NCBI GenBank assembly: GCA_965240365.1
Contig: OZ251218.1
Coordinates: 3,224,001 to 3,288,000 of the forward strand
DNA length: 64,000 nt
Direction of reading: 5' to 3'
Origin: G965240365 sp965240365
GTDB lineage: Bacteria; Pseudomonadota; Gammaproteobacteria; Eutrophobiales; Eutrophobiaceae
The position numbers and the translations under genes were made by a program. The notes beneath the pieces are model-generated. The model made no database searches. It saw nothing but the letters and a program-made list of their open reading frames with translations, and had not been told where the DNA came from. Below are positions 25,164-34,981 of the stretch, piece by piece (within the stretch, counting starts at the first letter, position 1; each line of letters starts with the position of its first letter).

Positions 25164-27149
25164 TCAGCCCCGGCCGGCGGCGGCGCTGGCCGCGCCGAGG
25201 GTAAGCGGTTTTTTCCGGCTTGCCTTGAGGCGGTAGCGCCGGTCGGTGGCGGCCAGCAGGCCGCCGCCGGCCATAAAGGCCGCGCCGAGCCACAGCCAGA
25301 AGACAAAGGGCTTGTGATAGATGCGGATGCTCCAGGCCGTCGCGTCCAGCGGTTCGCCCAGGGAGACATACAGGTCGCGGGTGAAGCCGGATTTTATGCC
25401 GGCCTCTGTCATCGGCATATTGCGCACGGTATAAACACGTTTTTGCGTGCGCAGCGTGGTCACGTATTGATCGGCCCTGATCACCTTGACCACGGCCTCG
25501 GTGGCCTCATAGTTCGGCCCGGCCAGCCGGTGTATTTTTTCCAGTTCGAAGCGGTAATCGGCGAATTCGACCGCGTCGCCGGGCGCCATGCGCTCATGGA
25601 TATCGACGCTGTGCAGGCTGGTCAGGGTGACGCCGGTGACAGAGACCGCAAAGCCGATATGGGCCAGCGTCATGCCGTAAAAGCCGCGCGGGATTTGCGC
25701 GAGATGCCGGAGTTTGTCGCGCCGGTTTTTGAGGCGTTCACGCAGGCCGGCCACGGCGGTAAGGATGATCCAGGCCGCGGCCACCAGCCCGAGCATGGTT
25801 CTGAACAGGTGATTGTCGTAGAACATGAGGCTGATCAGGATGCCGAGCGCCAGACTGGCGCCGGCCAGGTAACGCAGTTGTCGCCATACGCGCCGGTAGT
25901 CGTCCTGTTTCCAGCGGACCGCGGCGCCGATGCCGATCAGCGCGATGACCGGGATCATTAACGGGATGAAGACGGTATTGAAATAGGGCGGGCCGACCGA
26001 GAGCTTGCCCTGGCCCAGGGCCTCGATAAAGAGCGGATAAATGGTGCCGAGCAGCACGGTCAGCATGGCCACGACCATGAGGATGCTGTTCAGCAGCAGG
26101 AAGGTCTCGCGCGACATCAGTTTGAAGCGGCCGCTGTTGGCGGTCGCGGGCGCGCGCAGGGCGTACAGGAACAGGGCGCCGCCGATATAGACGCCCAGCA
26201 GCGCCAGGATGAACACGCCGCGGGTGGGGTCGGTGGCAAAGGCATGGACCGAGGTGATCACGCCCGAGCGCACCAGAAAAGTGCCGAGCAGGCTCAGGGC
26301 AAAGGCGCTGATGGCCAGCAATATCGTCCAGTTTTTGAACACATCGCGCTTTTCGGTCGCCGCGAGGGAATGGATCAGGGCCGTGCCGATCAGCCAGGGC
26401 ATGAACGAGGCGTTTTCCACCGGATCCCAAAACCACCAGCCGCCCCAGCCCAGTTCGTAGTAGGCCCACCAACTGCCGAGCGCGATGCCGATGGTCAGAA
26501 ACATCCAGGCCAGGATGGTCCACGGCCGCGACCATCTGGCCCAGGCGGTATCCAGCCCGCCGCCCAAAAGGGCGGCGATGGCGAAGCCGAAGGCCACGGA
26601 AAAACCGACATAGCCCATGTACAGCATCGGCGGGTGGATGATCAGCCCGGGATCCTGCAACAGGGGATTCAGGTCATTGCCGTCGGGCGGGATCGGGAAC
26701 AGCCGCTCAAAGGGGTTTGAGGTCAGCAGCATGAACAGCAGAAAGCCGATACTGACCGAACCCATGACGCCGATGACCCGCGCCAGAAACGGCAGCGGCA
26801 GGCCGCGGCTGTAAAAGCTCACGGCGATGGTCCAGCCGCTCAGCACCAGCGCCCACAACAACAGGGAACCTTCATGCGCGCCCCACACCGCGGAGAAGCG
26901 ATACACGAGCGGCAGCATGGAGTTTGAATTATGCGCGACATAGGCGACCGAAAAATCATTGACCACGAAACAGTAGGTCAAGATGCCAAACGCGAGCGCC
27001 ACGAAAAAGAATTGCAGGCGGGCCGCAGTCCTGGCCAGCGCCATCCAGGCCACGTTGCCGCGTTGCGCGCCCCAGATGGGGAATACGGTCTGGATGATGG
27101 CCATCGCCAGCGCCAGGATCAGCGCGAATTGTCCGAGTTCGGGGGTCAT
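25164..27149 (-). CDS. ccmF: cytochrome c haem lyase subunit CcmF
   Basis: Polytopic inner-membrane core of the haem ligation complex. It is 661 residues, the normal length, with about 14-15 membrane segments. The WWD-domain signature WGGWWFWDPVENASFMPWLIGTALIHSL lies near residue 230, and conserved histidines are seen in NSNSMLPLVYRFSAVWGAHEGSLLLW. It overlaps the end of ccmE by 4 nt. Confidence 0.96.
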   Translation of the reverse strand: MTPELGQFALILALAMAIIQTVFPIWGAQRGNVAWMALARTAARLQFFFVALAFGILTYCFVVNDFSVAYVAHNSNSMLPLVYRFSAVWGAHEGSLLLWALVLSGWTIAVSFYSRGLPLPFLARVIGVMGSVSIGFLLFMLLTSNPFERLFPIPPDGNDLNPLLQDPGLIIHPPMLYMGYVGFSVAFGFAIAALLGGGLDTAWARWSRPWTILAWMFLTIGIALGSWWAYYELGWGGWWFWDPVENASFMPWLIGTALIHSLAATEKRDVFKNWTILLAISAFALSLLGTFLVRSGVITSVHAFATDPTRGVFILALLGVYIGGALFLYALRAPATANSGRFKLMSRETFLLLNSILMVVAMLTVLLGTIYPLFIEALGQGKLSVGPPYFNTVFIPLMIPVIALIGIGAAVRWKQDDYRRVWRQLRYLAGASLALGILISLMFYDNHLFRTMLGLVAAAWIILTAVAGLRERLKNRRDKLRHLAQIPRGFYGMTLAHIGFAVSVTGVTLTSLHSVDIHERMAPGDAVEFADYRFELEKIHRLAGPNYEATEAVVKVIRADQYVTTLRTQKRVYTVRNMPMTEAGIKSGFTRDLYVSLGEPLDATAWSIRIYHKPFVFWLWLGAAFMAGGGLLAATDRRYRLKASRKKPLTLGAASAAAGRG

Positions 27150-27598
27150 GGCTTGCGGTAATGGGCGGGCAGTTCGGCCCCGGCCTTTTGCAGCGCCTCG
27201 GCGACTTCCGGCGGCATGTAATTTTCATCATGCTTGGCCAGCACCGTGTCGGCCAGGAAGACATTGCCCTGAATCAGCTTGCCGTTGGCGACGATGCCCT
27301 GCCCCTCCCGGAACAGATCCGGCAATATGCCTTCATAGTTGACTTCGATCTGATTGAGGGTGTCGGTCAAGATAAAGCGGACCTGGAGATTTTGCGGACT
27401 GCGTCGCACGCTGCCGGCTTCGACCAGGCCGCCGATGCGAAAGTCGCGCGCGGTGGGGGCCTCGCCGGCCACGATCTGGGTCGGGCTGTAAAAGTAGAGC
27501 AGGTTTTTTTCAAAGGCGGTCAGGATCAGGGCGGTCGCTATTGAAGTGCCGAACAGGATCGCCGAGACAACCGCAATACGTTTTCGGCGCGGCGTCAT
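27146..27598 (-). CDS. ccmE: haem chaperone CcmE
   Basis: Periplasmic membrane-anchored haem chaperone that takes haem from CcmC and hands it to CcmF. 150 residues with an N-terminal anchor (RIAVVSAILFGTSIATALILTAF), an OB-fold body, and the haem-binding motif VLAKHDENYMPPEV; its His binds haem covalently and the following Tyr is an axial ligand in the family. The start overlaps the ccmD stop (ATGA). Confidence 0.96.
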   Translation of the reverse strand: MTPRRKRIAVVSAILFGTSIATALILTAFEKNLLYFYSPTQIVAGEAPTARDFRIGGLVEAGSVRRSPQNLQVRFILTDTLNQIEVNYEGILPDLFREGQGIVANGKLIQGNVFLADTVLAKHDENYMPPEVAEALQKAGAELPAHYRKP

Positions 27599-27765
27599 TC
27601 GGCCTGTTTCCGCCGGGCTGCAAGCCGCTTTTTCAGCGCCCGTTCGGTCCTGCGTTCGCGCAACACGGGTTGCACGATATTTGCGATCAGCACCAGCGCG
27701 CAGATCGCATAGGCCGACCAGACATAGGCGCCATAACCGCCCATCGCAATAAATTCACTCAGCAT
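27595..27765 (-). CDS. ccmD: haem exporter accessory protein CcmD
   Basis: A 56-residue gene found by reading the gap between ccmC and ccmE: MLSEFIAMGGYGAYVWSAYA, a single membrane segment (YVWSAYAICALVLIANIV), then a basic tail (LRERRTERALKKRLAARRKQ). This is the standard CcmD form, which helps release holo-CcmE from CcmABC. It overlaps the end of ccmC by 11 nt and the start of ccmE by 3-4 nt. Confidence 0.93.
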   Translation of the reverse strand: MLSEFIAMGGYGAYVWSAYAICALVLIANIVQPVLRERRTERALKKRLAARRKQAE

Positions 27766-28513
27766 GATGTTTTTCGTCTTTTAATACCTGTTTGACCCAG
27801 CGGGTATTGCACTCAAATTCGAGCACCTCGCTCCTCGCCCTGATTAGAAGGGCTGTCAGGTAAAAAGTTTTGAAGGCCAGCGCCATTAACAGCAGCGGGA
27901 TCAGCATGTCGATATGAATCGAGGGCCCGTCAAGCCGGGACACGCTCGGCCCCTGGTGCAGGGTGCTCCACCACTCCACCGAATACTTGATGATAGGGAT
28001 ATTGACCACCCCGACCAGGACCAGGATGGCCCCGGCCCGGGCGGCCACGCGCCGGTCGTCAAAGGCCGATTGCAGGGCGATATAACCCAGATAGAGCAGA
28101 AACAGGATCAGGACCGAGGTCAGGCGCGCGTCCCAGACCCACCAGGCGCCCCAGGTGGGCTTGCCCCAGATTGAACCCGTGACCAGCGTGATAAAGGCAA
28201 AAGAAGCGCCGATGGGCGCGCTGCTGCGGGTGATCACATCGGCTATCTTGACGCGCCAGATCAGGCTGACCGCCGCGCACACCGCCATGAAGGTATAGAC
28301 AAACTGCGCCATCCAGGCGGCCGGCACATGAATGTACATAATCCGGAAACTGTCGCCCTGCTGATAATCGGGCGGGGCGAATATCAGCCCGCCGTAAAGC
28401 CCGGCCACAAACAACAGGGCCGAGGCCCCCGCGGTCCATTTTGACAACCACAAGGAGGTTTCATAAAAATATTTCGGCGAACCGAACCGGTGCAAGGGGC
28501 GCAGCGCTCTCAT
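27755..28513 (-). CDS. ccmC: haem exporter protein CcmC
   Basis: Six-TM inner-membrane protein that loads haem on to CcmE. 252 residues with the WWD signature WGKPTWGAWWVWDARLTSVLILF at about residue 117 and conserved periplasmic histidines (YIHVPAAWMAQ; STLHQGPSV). The start codon overlaps the ccmB stop by one base (TAATG). Confidence 0.96.
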   Translation of the reverse strand: MRALRPLHRFGSPKYFYETSLWLSKWTAGASALLFVAGLYGGLIFAPPDYQQGDSFRIMYIHVPAAWMAQFVYTFMAVCAAVSLIWRVKIADVITRSSAPIGASFAFITLVTGSIWGKPTWGAWWVWDARLTSVLILFLLYLGYIALQSAFDDRRVAARAGAILVLVGVVNIPIIKYSVEWWSTLHQGPSVSRLDGPSIHIDMLIPLLLMALAFKTFYLTALLIRARSEVLEFECNTRWVKQVLKDEKHHAE

Positions 28514-29187
28514 TAGCTTAAACGTATCCTCAATGCCGCCGCCGTGGTGAGCGGCGCCAGGGTGATGGCCAGTACCAGAATACCCGCCAGAAAATAAAGC
28601 TCTGCCGCGATCGGCTGGCCGGCCGTGGCATTTTTAACCGCGAGCATGGAGAAAATCAGGACGGGCATGGCCAGGGGCAGTGTCAACAGGCTCAACAACA
28701 TACCACCTCTGAGACCCGTTGTTAAGGCGCCGGTGATGGCCCCGATCAGGCTCAGCACGGGCGTGCTCAACAGCAGGGTCAGCAACAGCGCGCTGACGGT
28801 CGGCCCCGGCAGCGACAGCAGGGCCGCGGTCACGCCGGCGATCAGGATCAGGGGCAGGCCGAAGCTGATCCAGTGCGCGCTGACCTTGGCCGCGACCAGC
28901 AGGGTCAGCGGATAACGGCTCAATGTCAGTTGTTCGATCGAGCCGTCTTCAAAGTCCGACCGGAACAGGCTGTCCAGCGACAGGCAGGTGGACAGCAGGG
29001 CCGTTATCCAGATCAGGCCGGGGGTCAACTGCCGCAACAGGCCCTCGTTTGAGCCGAGCGCCAGCGGGAAGAGGATAATGACCATGACAAAAAACACCAG
29101 CGGGTTCAGCAGTTCGGCCTTGTTGCGAAAGGCCAGCTTGAGGTCGCGCAGCGCTATCACGCTGAATATGGCGAGGTGCTCAGACAT
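28513..29187 (-). CDS. ccmB: haem exporter protein CcmB
   Basis: Membrane subunit of the CcmAB ATPase complex that frees holo-CcmE. It starts at MSEHLAIFSVIALRDLKLAFRNKAE, overlapping the ccmA end by 8 nt; the longer frame is a ccmA shadow. 224 residues with six predicted membrane segments (first LLNPLVFFVMVIILFPLALG; last LYFLAGILVLAITLAPLTTAAALRI) and the conserved FEDGSIEQL motif. Confidence 0.94.
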   Translation of the reverse strand: MSEHLAIFSVIALRDLKLAFRNKAELLNPLVFFVMVIILFPLALGSNEGLLRQLTPGLIWITALLSTCLSLDSLFRSDFEDGSIEQLTLSRYPLTLLVAAKVSAHWISFGLPLILIAGVTAALLSLPGPTVSALLLTLLLSTPVLSLIGAITGALTTGLRGGMLLSLLTLPLAMPVLIFSMLAVKNATAGQPIAAELYFLAGILVLAITLAPLTTAAALRIRLS

Positions 29188-29809
29188 CGCGCCGGCCCAG
29201 GTGGATCTGTTGCAGGGGATAGCCGTTGATCGCCATGTTTTGATGAGTGGCAAAGACGGCCATGCCGCCGTTTTGGCAATGGGCGATGATCAGCGCCTCT
29301 ATGATTTTTTTGCCGGCCTGATCGAGCGCGTTGAAGGGCTCGTCGAGCAGCCACAATTCGGCCGCCGACATGAGTATCCGGCTAAGCGCGAGACGCCGCT
29401 TTTGCCCGGCAGAGAGCCGCCCCGACATGATATCCTCCAGGCCGGGCAGCCCCAGCCGTTCGAGGATGGCGCCGCAATCGGTGTTTTTCCCGGAACCGGA
29501 AAGGCGTTGCATGAGCAGCAGGTTTTCCCCGGCGGTTAATGCCGCTTTCAGGCCGTTTTGATGGCCGACATAACTGATATTTTTCTGGAAAAGATAACGG
29601 CATTGATGCACGGGTTGGCCATTCCAGAGGATTTGCCCCGCGCCGGCCCGGATCAGACCCGCGCAGATCTGCAACAGGCTGCTTTTACCGCTGCCGTTCG
29701 CGCCGTTGACCTGGAGCAGTTCGCCGCTGCCCAGGCGGAAATTGACGCCATGAAACAACAGATTGTCCTGACGGCTGCATTCAATATTTTTTAGCTCGAA
29801 TTCTGACAT
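29180..29809 (-). CDS. ccmA: haem exporter ATP-binding protein CcmA
   Basis: Cytoplasmic ATPase of CcmAB. It starts at MSEFELKNIEC; 209 residues, typical of CcmA. Walker A VNGANGSGKSSL, signature LSAGQKRRLALSR and Walker B LWLLDEPFNALD are visible, and the family's GLKAALTAGENL segment is present. First gene of the ccmABCDEFGHI operon, which runs to 22914 with overlaps or gaps of at most 15 nt. The promoter should lie in the repeat-rich region upstream; I could not identify it. Confidence 0.94.
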   Translation of the reverse strand: MSEFELKNIECSRQDNLLFHGVNFRLGSGELLQVNGANGSGKSSLLQICAGLIRAGAGQILWNGQPVHQCRYLFQKNISYVGHQNGLKAALTAGENLLLMQRLSGSGKNTDCGAILERLGLPGLEDIMSGRLSAGQKRRLALSRILMSAAELWLLDEPFNALDQAGKKIIEALIIAHCQNGGMAVFATHQNMAINGYPLQQIHLGRRDV

Positions 29810-30243
29810 GGCGGATTTTTTATTTACCGGCGGCGCGCCCGGCGGCATTAAATTATATCCGAAAACAGCGGCCTGTCGCGCCCGGCGCGGCAGGCGCCGG
29901 GCAGACCGGAATGACGAAGTGACAGGTGATAGCAAAAGGGATTACCGGGATGTATCTATTGCCCCGTCGTCATTTATGGACAGGATGTCCTGTATGCGGC
30001 GAGAGGGCACGCCTACAGGGATGTAGGTGGTAGAGCGGCGTCTGGAACAAGCCGCCGAGGATGCCCGTAGCCGCCCGGCGAAAGCCGGAATCCAGTGGTT
30101 TTTAAGACACATTCCCGCGCAGCGGGAATGACAATATTTTATTTCACATCCAGACCCCCCTCATGGATTCCGGCCTGCCTGCCACCTGCCCCAAGCGGCC
30201 TGAAACATCAACACTAAAAATAATTTCATATTTTTATAAAAAT
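29810..30243. repeat. second-family repeat and dispersed palindromes between ccmA and receptor remnant
   Basis: About 430 bp without a gene. 29965-30091 is a complete copy of the second repeat family ('cgtcatttatggacagga', 'ctgtatgcggcgagagggca', 'gatgtaggtggtagagcggc', 'gaacaagccgccgagga'), running into a 'ggcgaaagccggaatcc' half-palindrome. The usual spacer 'cagtggttttta' and 'cattcccgcgcagcgggaatgac' follow (to 30131). The same family recurs inverted at 59581-59704 and in the adhesin gene. From about 30213 the sequence turns AT-rich and becomes the receptor promoter region. Confidence 0.72.
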
Positions 30244-30262
30244 AAACTTGCTAATCATTTCA
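30244..30262 (+). promoter_or_regulatory. candidate Fur-like operator upstream of receptor remnant
   Basis: The 19-mer AAACTTGCTAATCATTTCA resembles the right half of a Fur box (TAATCATT). It lies in an AT-rich block that is almost identical upstream of the other receptor copy (candidate 59449-59467), although the flanking spacers differ. Conservation of the block suggests shared regulation; Fur itself is an inference. Confidence 0.35.
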
Positions 30263-30315
30263 ACTACATTTACAATAGCGTTTTCCTAATCAACTAAAGA
30301 CACGAGGACTTCCCA

Positions 30316-32665
30316 ATGAAAACACTTTCAAACATGCTGCTCATGCTTACCCTCAGCGCGCCTCTGTTCGCCAACAACATTACCCCCCCCCCCCCCCGAA
30401 AAATTAGCTGAGAACACCAGCACACAAGACTTTCCGGCCATCGACCAAACCTTTAATTCAACCGTTACCAACTCCAACACCAGCCCGCTCATTGCGGACG
30501 CAACTGCTAATACCAACACCGAATCCAAAACAGAAGAACCTGAAATGCCACCAACCTTGACGGTGCAGGGACTTCAATAGAAGAAATTACCGTCACCGGG
30601 CAAGCCGAAACATACGCCGGCGGCCAGGTCACGCGCAGCGGCCGTTTCGGTCTGCTGGGAAACCAGAGATATCTTTGACACGCCATTCAGCGTTACCAGT
30701 TACACTTCCGAAGTTAATTGAAAACCAACAGGCCAGAACAGTGGCTGATGTCATTCGGAATGATGCTTCTGCTCAGTTGGTAAATCCTAGCCTGAGTTCT
30801 GGAGAAAGCTTATCCATTCGAGGCTTTATTGTTTTCCCAAAATCAGTCACTTTATGATGGCCTTCCCGGCCTGTCGCATAAAAGACGCTCGACTGTTCGG
30901 ACTGCTGAGAGGATCGAAGTCTTTAAGGGCCCCAATGCGCTTCTCAACGGAGTAAGAGGCGCTGTGGGTGGTTCAATCAATCTGGCGCCAAAGCGGCCAA
31001 CAGAAAATTCATTAACAAGACTCACCACAGACTATGATTATCGATCGCGCTTTGGCATACACGCCGATCTGAGCCGCCGCTTTGGTTTAAAAAAGCAATT
31101 TGGCGCTCGACTCAACACTATTTATCGTAAGGGTGAAGCGGCTCATTGAAGACAACGAAGAAGAATTTAGCGAAGTGGCTTTAGCGCTGGAATATCGCGG
31201 TGATAAACTCAAGCTGGAAACCATACTGGATTATAATAACCAGCACTTAGATGGAGGCAATCAGCTTTTCCTTTTAGACCGTAACGCCACCTCGGCGCCC
31301 TCTGCGCCCAACCTTGAGAATGCCATTCAACAACCCTGGGAGAAGTACAGAGTTAAAAGCCGCCCGCGGCTCTGCTCAGGGCAGAATATAATCTCGGCCG
31401 AGACTGGGCCGCGTCATGCGGCTTATGGTGCCTATGGGCTACGAAAACTTATACAGTTGCGGACGTTTGGTCCTAAATCTCAATGCCAACGGAGATTTTA
31501 ATCCGCGCTTTACAGCATTTCTTCCCACAAAAGCACAACAACTATACCTGGAATGCCGGTATCAGGGGGCGATTTGAAACCTTCGGGGTCACGCATCAGA
31601 CTTTCAATGGAAACTCATGCGAACAAAGGACGAAAGAAGATCTTTTTAAAACTGACAGAAGTTCAAGCCTGAATTTTAAATCCAACCTGTACAAGCCGGT
31701 ATTTGTTGCGCGCCCGGAATTGATGATTCGAATCGGGGGCAATCCACCAAAAGCATCTGAATACCGTCGATTCATCCATCGCCATTGCCGACACAATGGG
31801 CTTCCTTGATGAGCACGTGTTCTTGACCGCCGGAATTCGGCGTCAAAGTATTGAAGAAAAAGATTCCGCAACTACAGGACAGACGCACTCAGAAGCCAAT
31901 ACGATAAGTCAGCCATCACCCCGGCCTTCGGCCTGCTGGTCAAACCCTGGGATTTTATGTCTCTCTATGGCAACTATATTGAAGCCCTGGAACAGGGGCC
32001 AACCGCGCCGAGGGGATACTGCGGTCAATGCCGGGGAAGTATTTCCTCCATCCGTGAAACAGAGCAGGTTGAGTTCGGCGTGAAGCTTGACCTGGACGGC
32101 CTTGGCCTGACGGCTGGGCTGTTCCAGATCGAACGTCCAAGCGGGATCACCGATGCAACAACTAATCGATTCAGTGTCAATGGTCGAACAACGCAATCGC
32201 GGCCTTGAACTGAATGCCTTTGGCGAATTGCGACCAGACCTGCGCCTGCTGGGCGGGTTCACCTATCTCGACAGTAAACTGACCCGCACACAGGGCGGCA
32301 GGTTTGACCGCAAACAGGGCGGCAGATTTGACGGTAAGGATGCAGTCGGAGTACCGGAGCTAATGGCCGTGCTCAACCTGGAATGGGATGCGCCCGTTTT
32401 CCCCGGCCTGACATTGACGGCCCGCGCTGAGCATATGGGCAGCAAATATATTAGAAATGACAATAGCCTGAAAATTCCTTCCTATGAACTTTACAGCCTT
32501 GGCGCCCGTTATAAGCGGACGCTGGGTGATAAGGAATTCACCCTGCGAATGAATATCAACAATCTCCTTGATGAAGACTACTGGACCACTTTTGTGGGTA
32601 GTGGTGACGTTCTTTATTTAGGCGCGCCCAGGAACATAAATTTGTCATTCACCGTGGAATTTTAA
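30316..32665 (+). pseudogene. decayed TonB-dependent siderophore receptor, paralogue of the 57-59 kb receptor
   Basis: It starts MKTLSNMLLMLTLSAPLFANNITPPPP after a GAGGA ribosome site, then stops because a 15-nt C run puts the signal peptide out of frame. Downstream, segments in all three frames match the intact receptor in order: VADVIRNDAS (plug), RTAERIEVFKGPNALLNG, APKRPTENSLTRLTTDYDYRSRFGIHADLSRRFG, FSEVALALEYRGDKLKLETILDYN, PAFGLLV-type barrel strands, ELRPDLRLLGGFTYLDSKLTRTQGGRFD and the barrel end NLSFTVEF. At least six further frameshifts or small indels are needed to join them (for example one lost base in GTGGCAG near 30563). So this copy cannot be rescued by tract slippage alone. 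Confidence 0.9.
30383..30397 (+). repeat. poly-C tract (15 C) in receptor remnant
   Basis: Fifteen consecutive C follow ...ANNITP of the signal peptide region. From the ATG the tract is preceded by 67 nt, so in-frame reading into EKLAEN needs 14 or 17 C; with 15 the frame ends at AAAATTAGCTGA. The intact paralogue has the same tract at the same codon. Confidence 0.9.
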
Positions 32666-33619
32666 TCTCCGTTTCCCCTGCCGTCATTCCGGCCCGCCTG
32701 TCCGCACCGCGGGAAACGAAGTGAGGTATTTGGTTGTCATTCCCGCCTGGGCGGGAATGTATTGTATAAACCACTGGATTCCAGCTTTCGCTGGAATGAC
32801 GATGGGGGCGAAAATGATAAATGGAGTTTGTCATGTATCCGTGTTTCTCTTTCACCCGCCCACAGCAGGTCGGAATGATGCCGGGACAAGGAAAGGAAGT
32901 GACGGATTCTTAACTGTTTGGCCTTATCGTCATTGCCACTCTGCCGTCATTCCAGCGAAAGCTGGAATCCAGGAAGCGGGGCCGGGGTGTAAAATGAAAT
33001 TCGCTTCCGTCTGACTTTGCCTTGCCACCCCGAACGCCCTCTTTGTTGTCATTCCCGCTCGGGCGGGAATGTATTGTATTCACTGGATTCCGCTTTCGCT
33101 GGAATGACGATGGGGGTGAAAATGATAAATGGGGTTTGCCATGTATCCGTGTTTCTCTTTCACCCGCCCACAGCAGGTCGGAATGATGCCGGGACAAGGA
33201 GAGGAAGTGACGGATTCTTAACTGTTTGGCCTTATCGTCATTGCCACTCTGCCGATTCCAGCGAAAGCTTCCAGGAAGCGGGGCCGGGGTGTAAAATGAA
33301 ATTGCCTCTGACTTTGCCTTGCCATCCCGAACGCCCTCTTTGTTGTCATTCCCGCCTGGGCGGGAATGTATTACATAAACCACTGGATTCCAGCTTTCGC
33401 TGGAATGACGGAGGGGGTGAAAATGATAAATGAGGTTTACCATGTATCCGTGTTTCTCTTTCGTCTGCTCACAGGTATTGAACCCGCACAGCCCGGCGGG
33501 GCAGGCAGGGCGATATTCGACAATGGTCGTATGGCCTGTTGTAATCTCTGGCCGGTACGATTATGCTTATAAAAAACTACCATAAACAAAACAATTCAAA
33601 GACAGAAAGGAGAGAGGAG
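32666..33619. repeat. tandem ~0.3-kb repeat array built on dispersed palindromes
   Basis: About 950 bp without a gene. Units begin with 'gttgtcattcccgc' at 32733, 33045 and 33342, giving periods of about 312 and 297 bp; the third copy is partial and ends near 33475. Each contains a paired ATTCC palindrome unit, 'aaaatgataaatg', 'catgtatccgtgtttctctt', 'gatgccgggacaagga' and 'cttaactgtttggccttatc'. Copies differ by small indels; for example the second has lost parts of its internal palindromes (33250-33275). From ~33480 to the next gene the sequence is unique and probably holds the promoter of the ABC operon. Confidence 0.8.
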
Positions 33620-34963
33620 ATGATTAGAAAAACTGTCAAAAAGCGGTTGTCCATCCTGGCTATGGCGGCCGCGTTCGTTCCCTGTTTTACCCTGCCGCAG
33701 TTCGCCGTTGGCGCCGAGACGCAATATTTTCCGGTCGCCAGCAGCCGGGTCGGGCCTTATTCGGCCATGGGCACCGGCTATTACGGCGCCCAGATCGACT
33801 ATATGAATTACATCAACATGAACGGCGGCGTCAACGGCGTTATGTTGACCTGGCAGGAATGTGAAACCGAGTACAACGCGGTCAAGACCGTGGAGTGTTA
33901 TCAACGCCTGCTGGAAAAGGACGGCCAGAGGATCGTGGTGTTCGACACGCTCGGCACGCCGGGCGCTTATGCCGTGATCAACCGCATGGCCGAGGATAAC
34001 GTGGTGCTGGCGCAATACGGCTACGGCCGCACCGACGGCGCCGATGGCCGGGTCTGGCCGTGGGTGTTTAATGCCGCCAGCCATTATTGGTCCCAGATCG
34101 CGGTCAAGCTGAAATTTATGGCCGAGATTGAAGGCGGGGTCGATAAGATGCGGGGCAAGAAGATTGTGCATCTGCATATTGATTCCGCCTATGGCCGCGA
34201 GCCGTTGCCGGCCATGCGCAAGATAGCCGCTGACTGGGGCGCCGAACTGGTGGAGATTTCGATCCCGCCGCCGGGCCTTGAGCAACAGTCCCAATGGCTG
34301 CAAATCCGCAGGGAAAGGCCGGACTGGGTCACGTTCTGGGGCGCGGGCTCGGGCATGAACTCAACCGCGATGACCAATGCGGCGCGGGTGGGTTTTCCGC
34401 GTGACCGCATGATCTATGTCACCTTTGGCGCGGCCGAAGAGGATATGTACCCGGCCGGCGAGGCCGCCAAGGGCACGTATGCCGTGGCCAATGCCCTGCC
34501 CGGCGATCAGTATCCGCTGGTGCGGGAGATCAAGCGGCAGGTTTATGACGCGGGCAAGGGCAATCTGGCCGATCCCAGGCGGGTCGGCACGGTTTACTGG
34601 AACCGCGGCCTGGGCGCGGCCGTGATGTGGATCGAGGCGTTGAAAAACGCGCAGGAGATGCACAACAAGGTCGGCAAGGCCGTCACGGGCGCGGAATTCC
34701 GCGATGGTTATGAAGCCCTGAATATGACCGAGGCCCGGCTGGAAGAGATCGGCATCAAGGGCATGGTCGCGCCCTTTGCCATCTCCTGCGAAAACCACGA
34801 GGGGGCCGGCAGGTTTGCCGTGATGCAGTGGGACGGCGATAAATTCAATCAGATTACCGGCTGGGAGGCGCCGCTGGACCCGGCTTATATCAGGAATCTG
34901 GTTGAGGAATCGGCCGCCAAGTTCGCCAGAGAGAATAACATTACTCCCAGGAATTGTGGCTAG
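33620..34963 (+). CDS. HAAT-family ABC transporter substrate-binding protein
   Basis: Periplasmic solute-binding protein (Peripla_BP_6/LivJK type) that delivers a branched-chain amino acid, amide or related solute to the LivHM-like permease downstream. It starts at MIRKTVKKRLS after AAAGGAGAGAGGAG; signal peptide SILAMAAAFVPCFTLPQFAVGA. About 447 residues, with conserved blocks GPYSAMGTGYYGAQIDYMNYINMNGGVNG and KIVHLHIDSAYGREPLPAMRKIAADWGAELVEI. It is longer than E. coli LivK and resembles the group encoded first in clusters where livF precedes livG. The substrate cannot be assigned from sequence. Confidence 0.88.
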   Translation: MIRKTVKKRLSILAMAAAFVPCFTLPQFAVGAETQYFPVASSRVGPYSAMGTGYYGAQIDYMNYINMNGGVNGVMLTWQECETEYNAVKTVECYQRLLEKDGQRIVVFDTLGTPGAYAVINRMAEDNVVLAQYGYGRTDGADGRVWPWVFNAASHYWSQIAVKLKFMAEIEGGVDKMRGKKIVHLHIDSAYGREPLPAMRKIAADWGAELVEISIPPPGLEQQSQWLQIRRERPDWVTFWGAGSGMNSTAMTNAARVGFPRDRMIYVTFGAAEEDMYPAGEAAKGTYAVANALPGDQYPLVREIKRQVYDAGKGNLADPRRVGTVYWNRGLGAAVMWIEALKNAQEMHNKVGKAVTGAEFRDGYEALNMTEARLEEIGIKGMVAPFAISCENHEGAGRFAVMQWDGDKFNQITGWEAPLDPAYIRNLVEESAAKFARENNITPRNCG

Positions 34964-34981
34964 GCCCCGCGCCGCCGGTCT

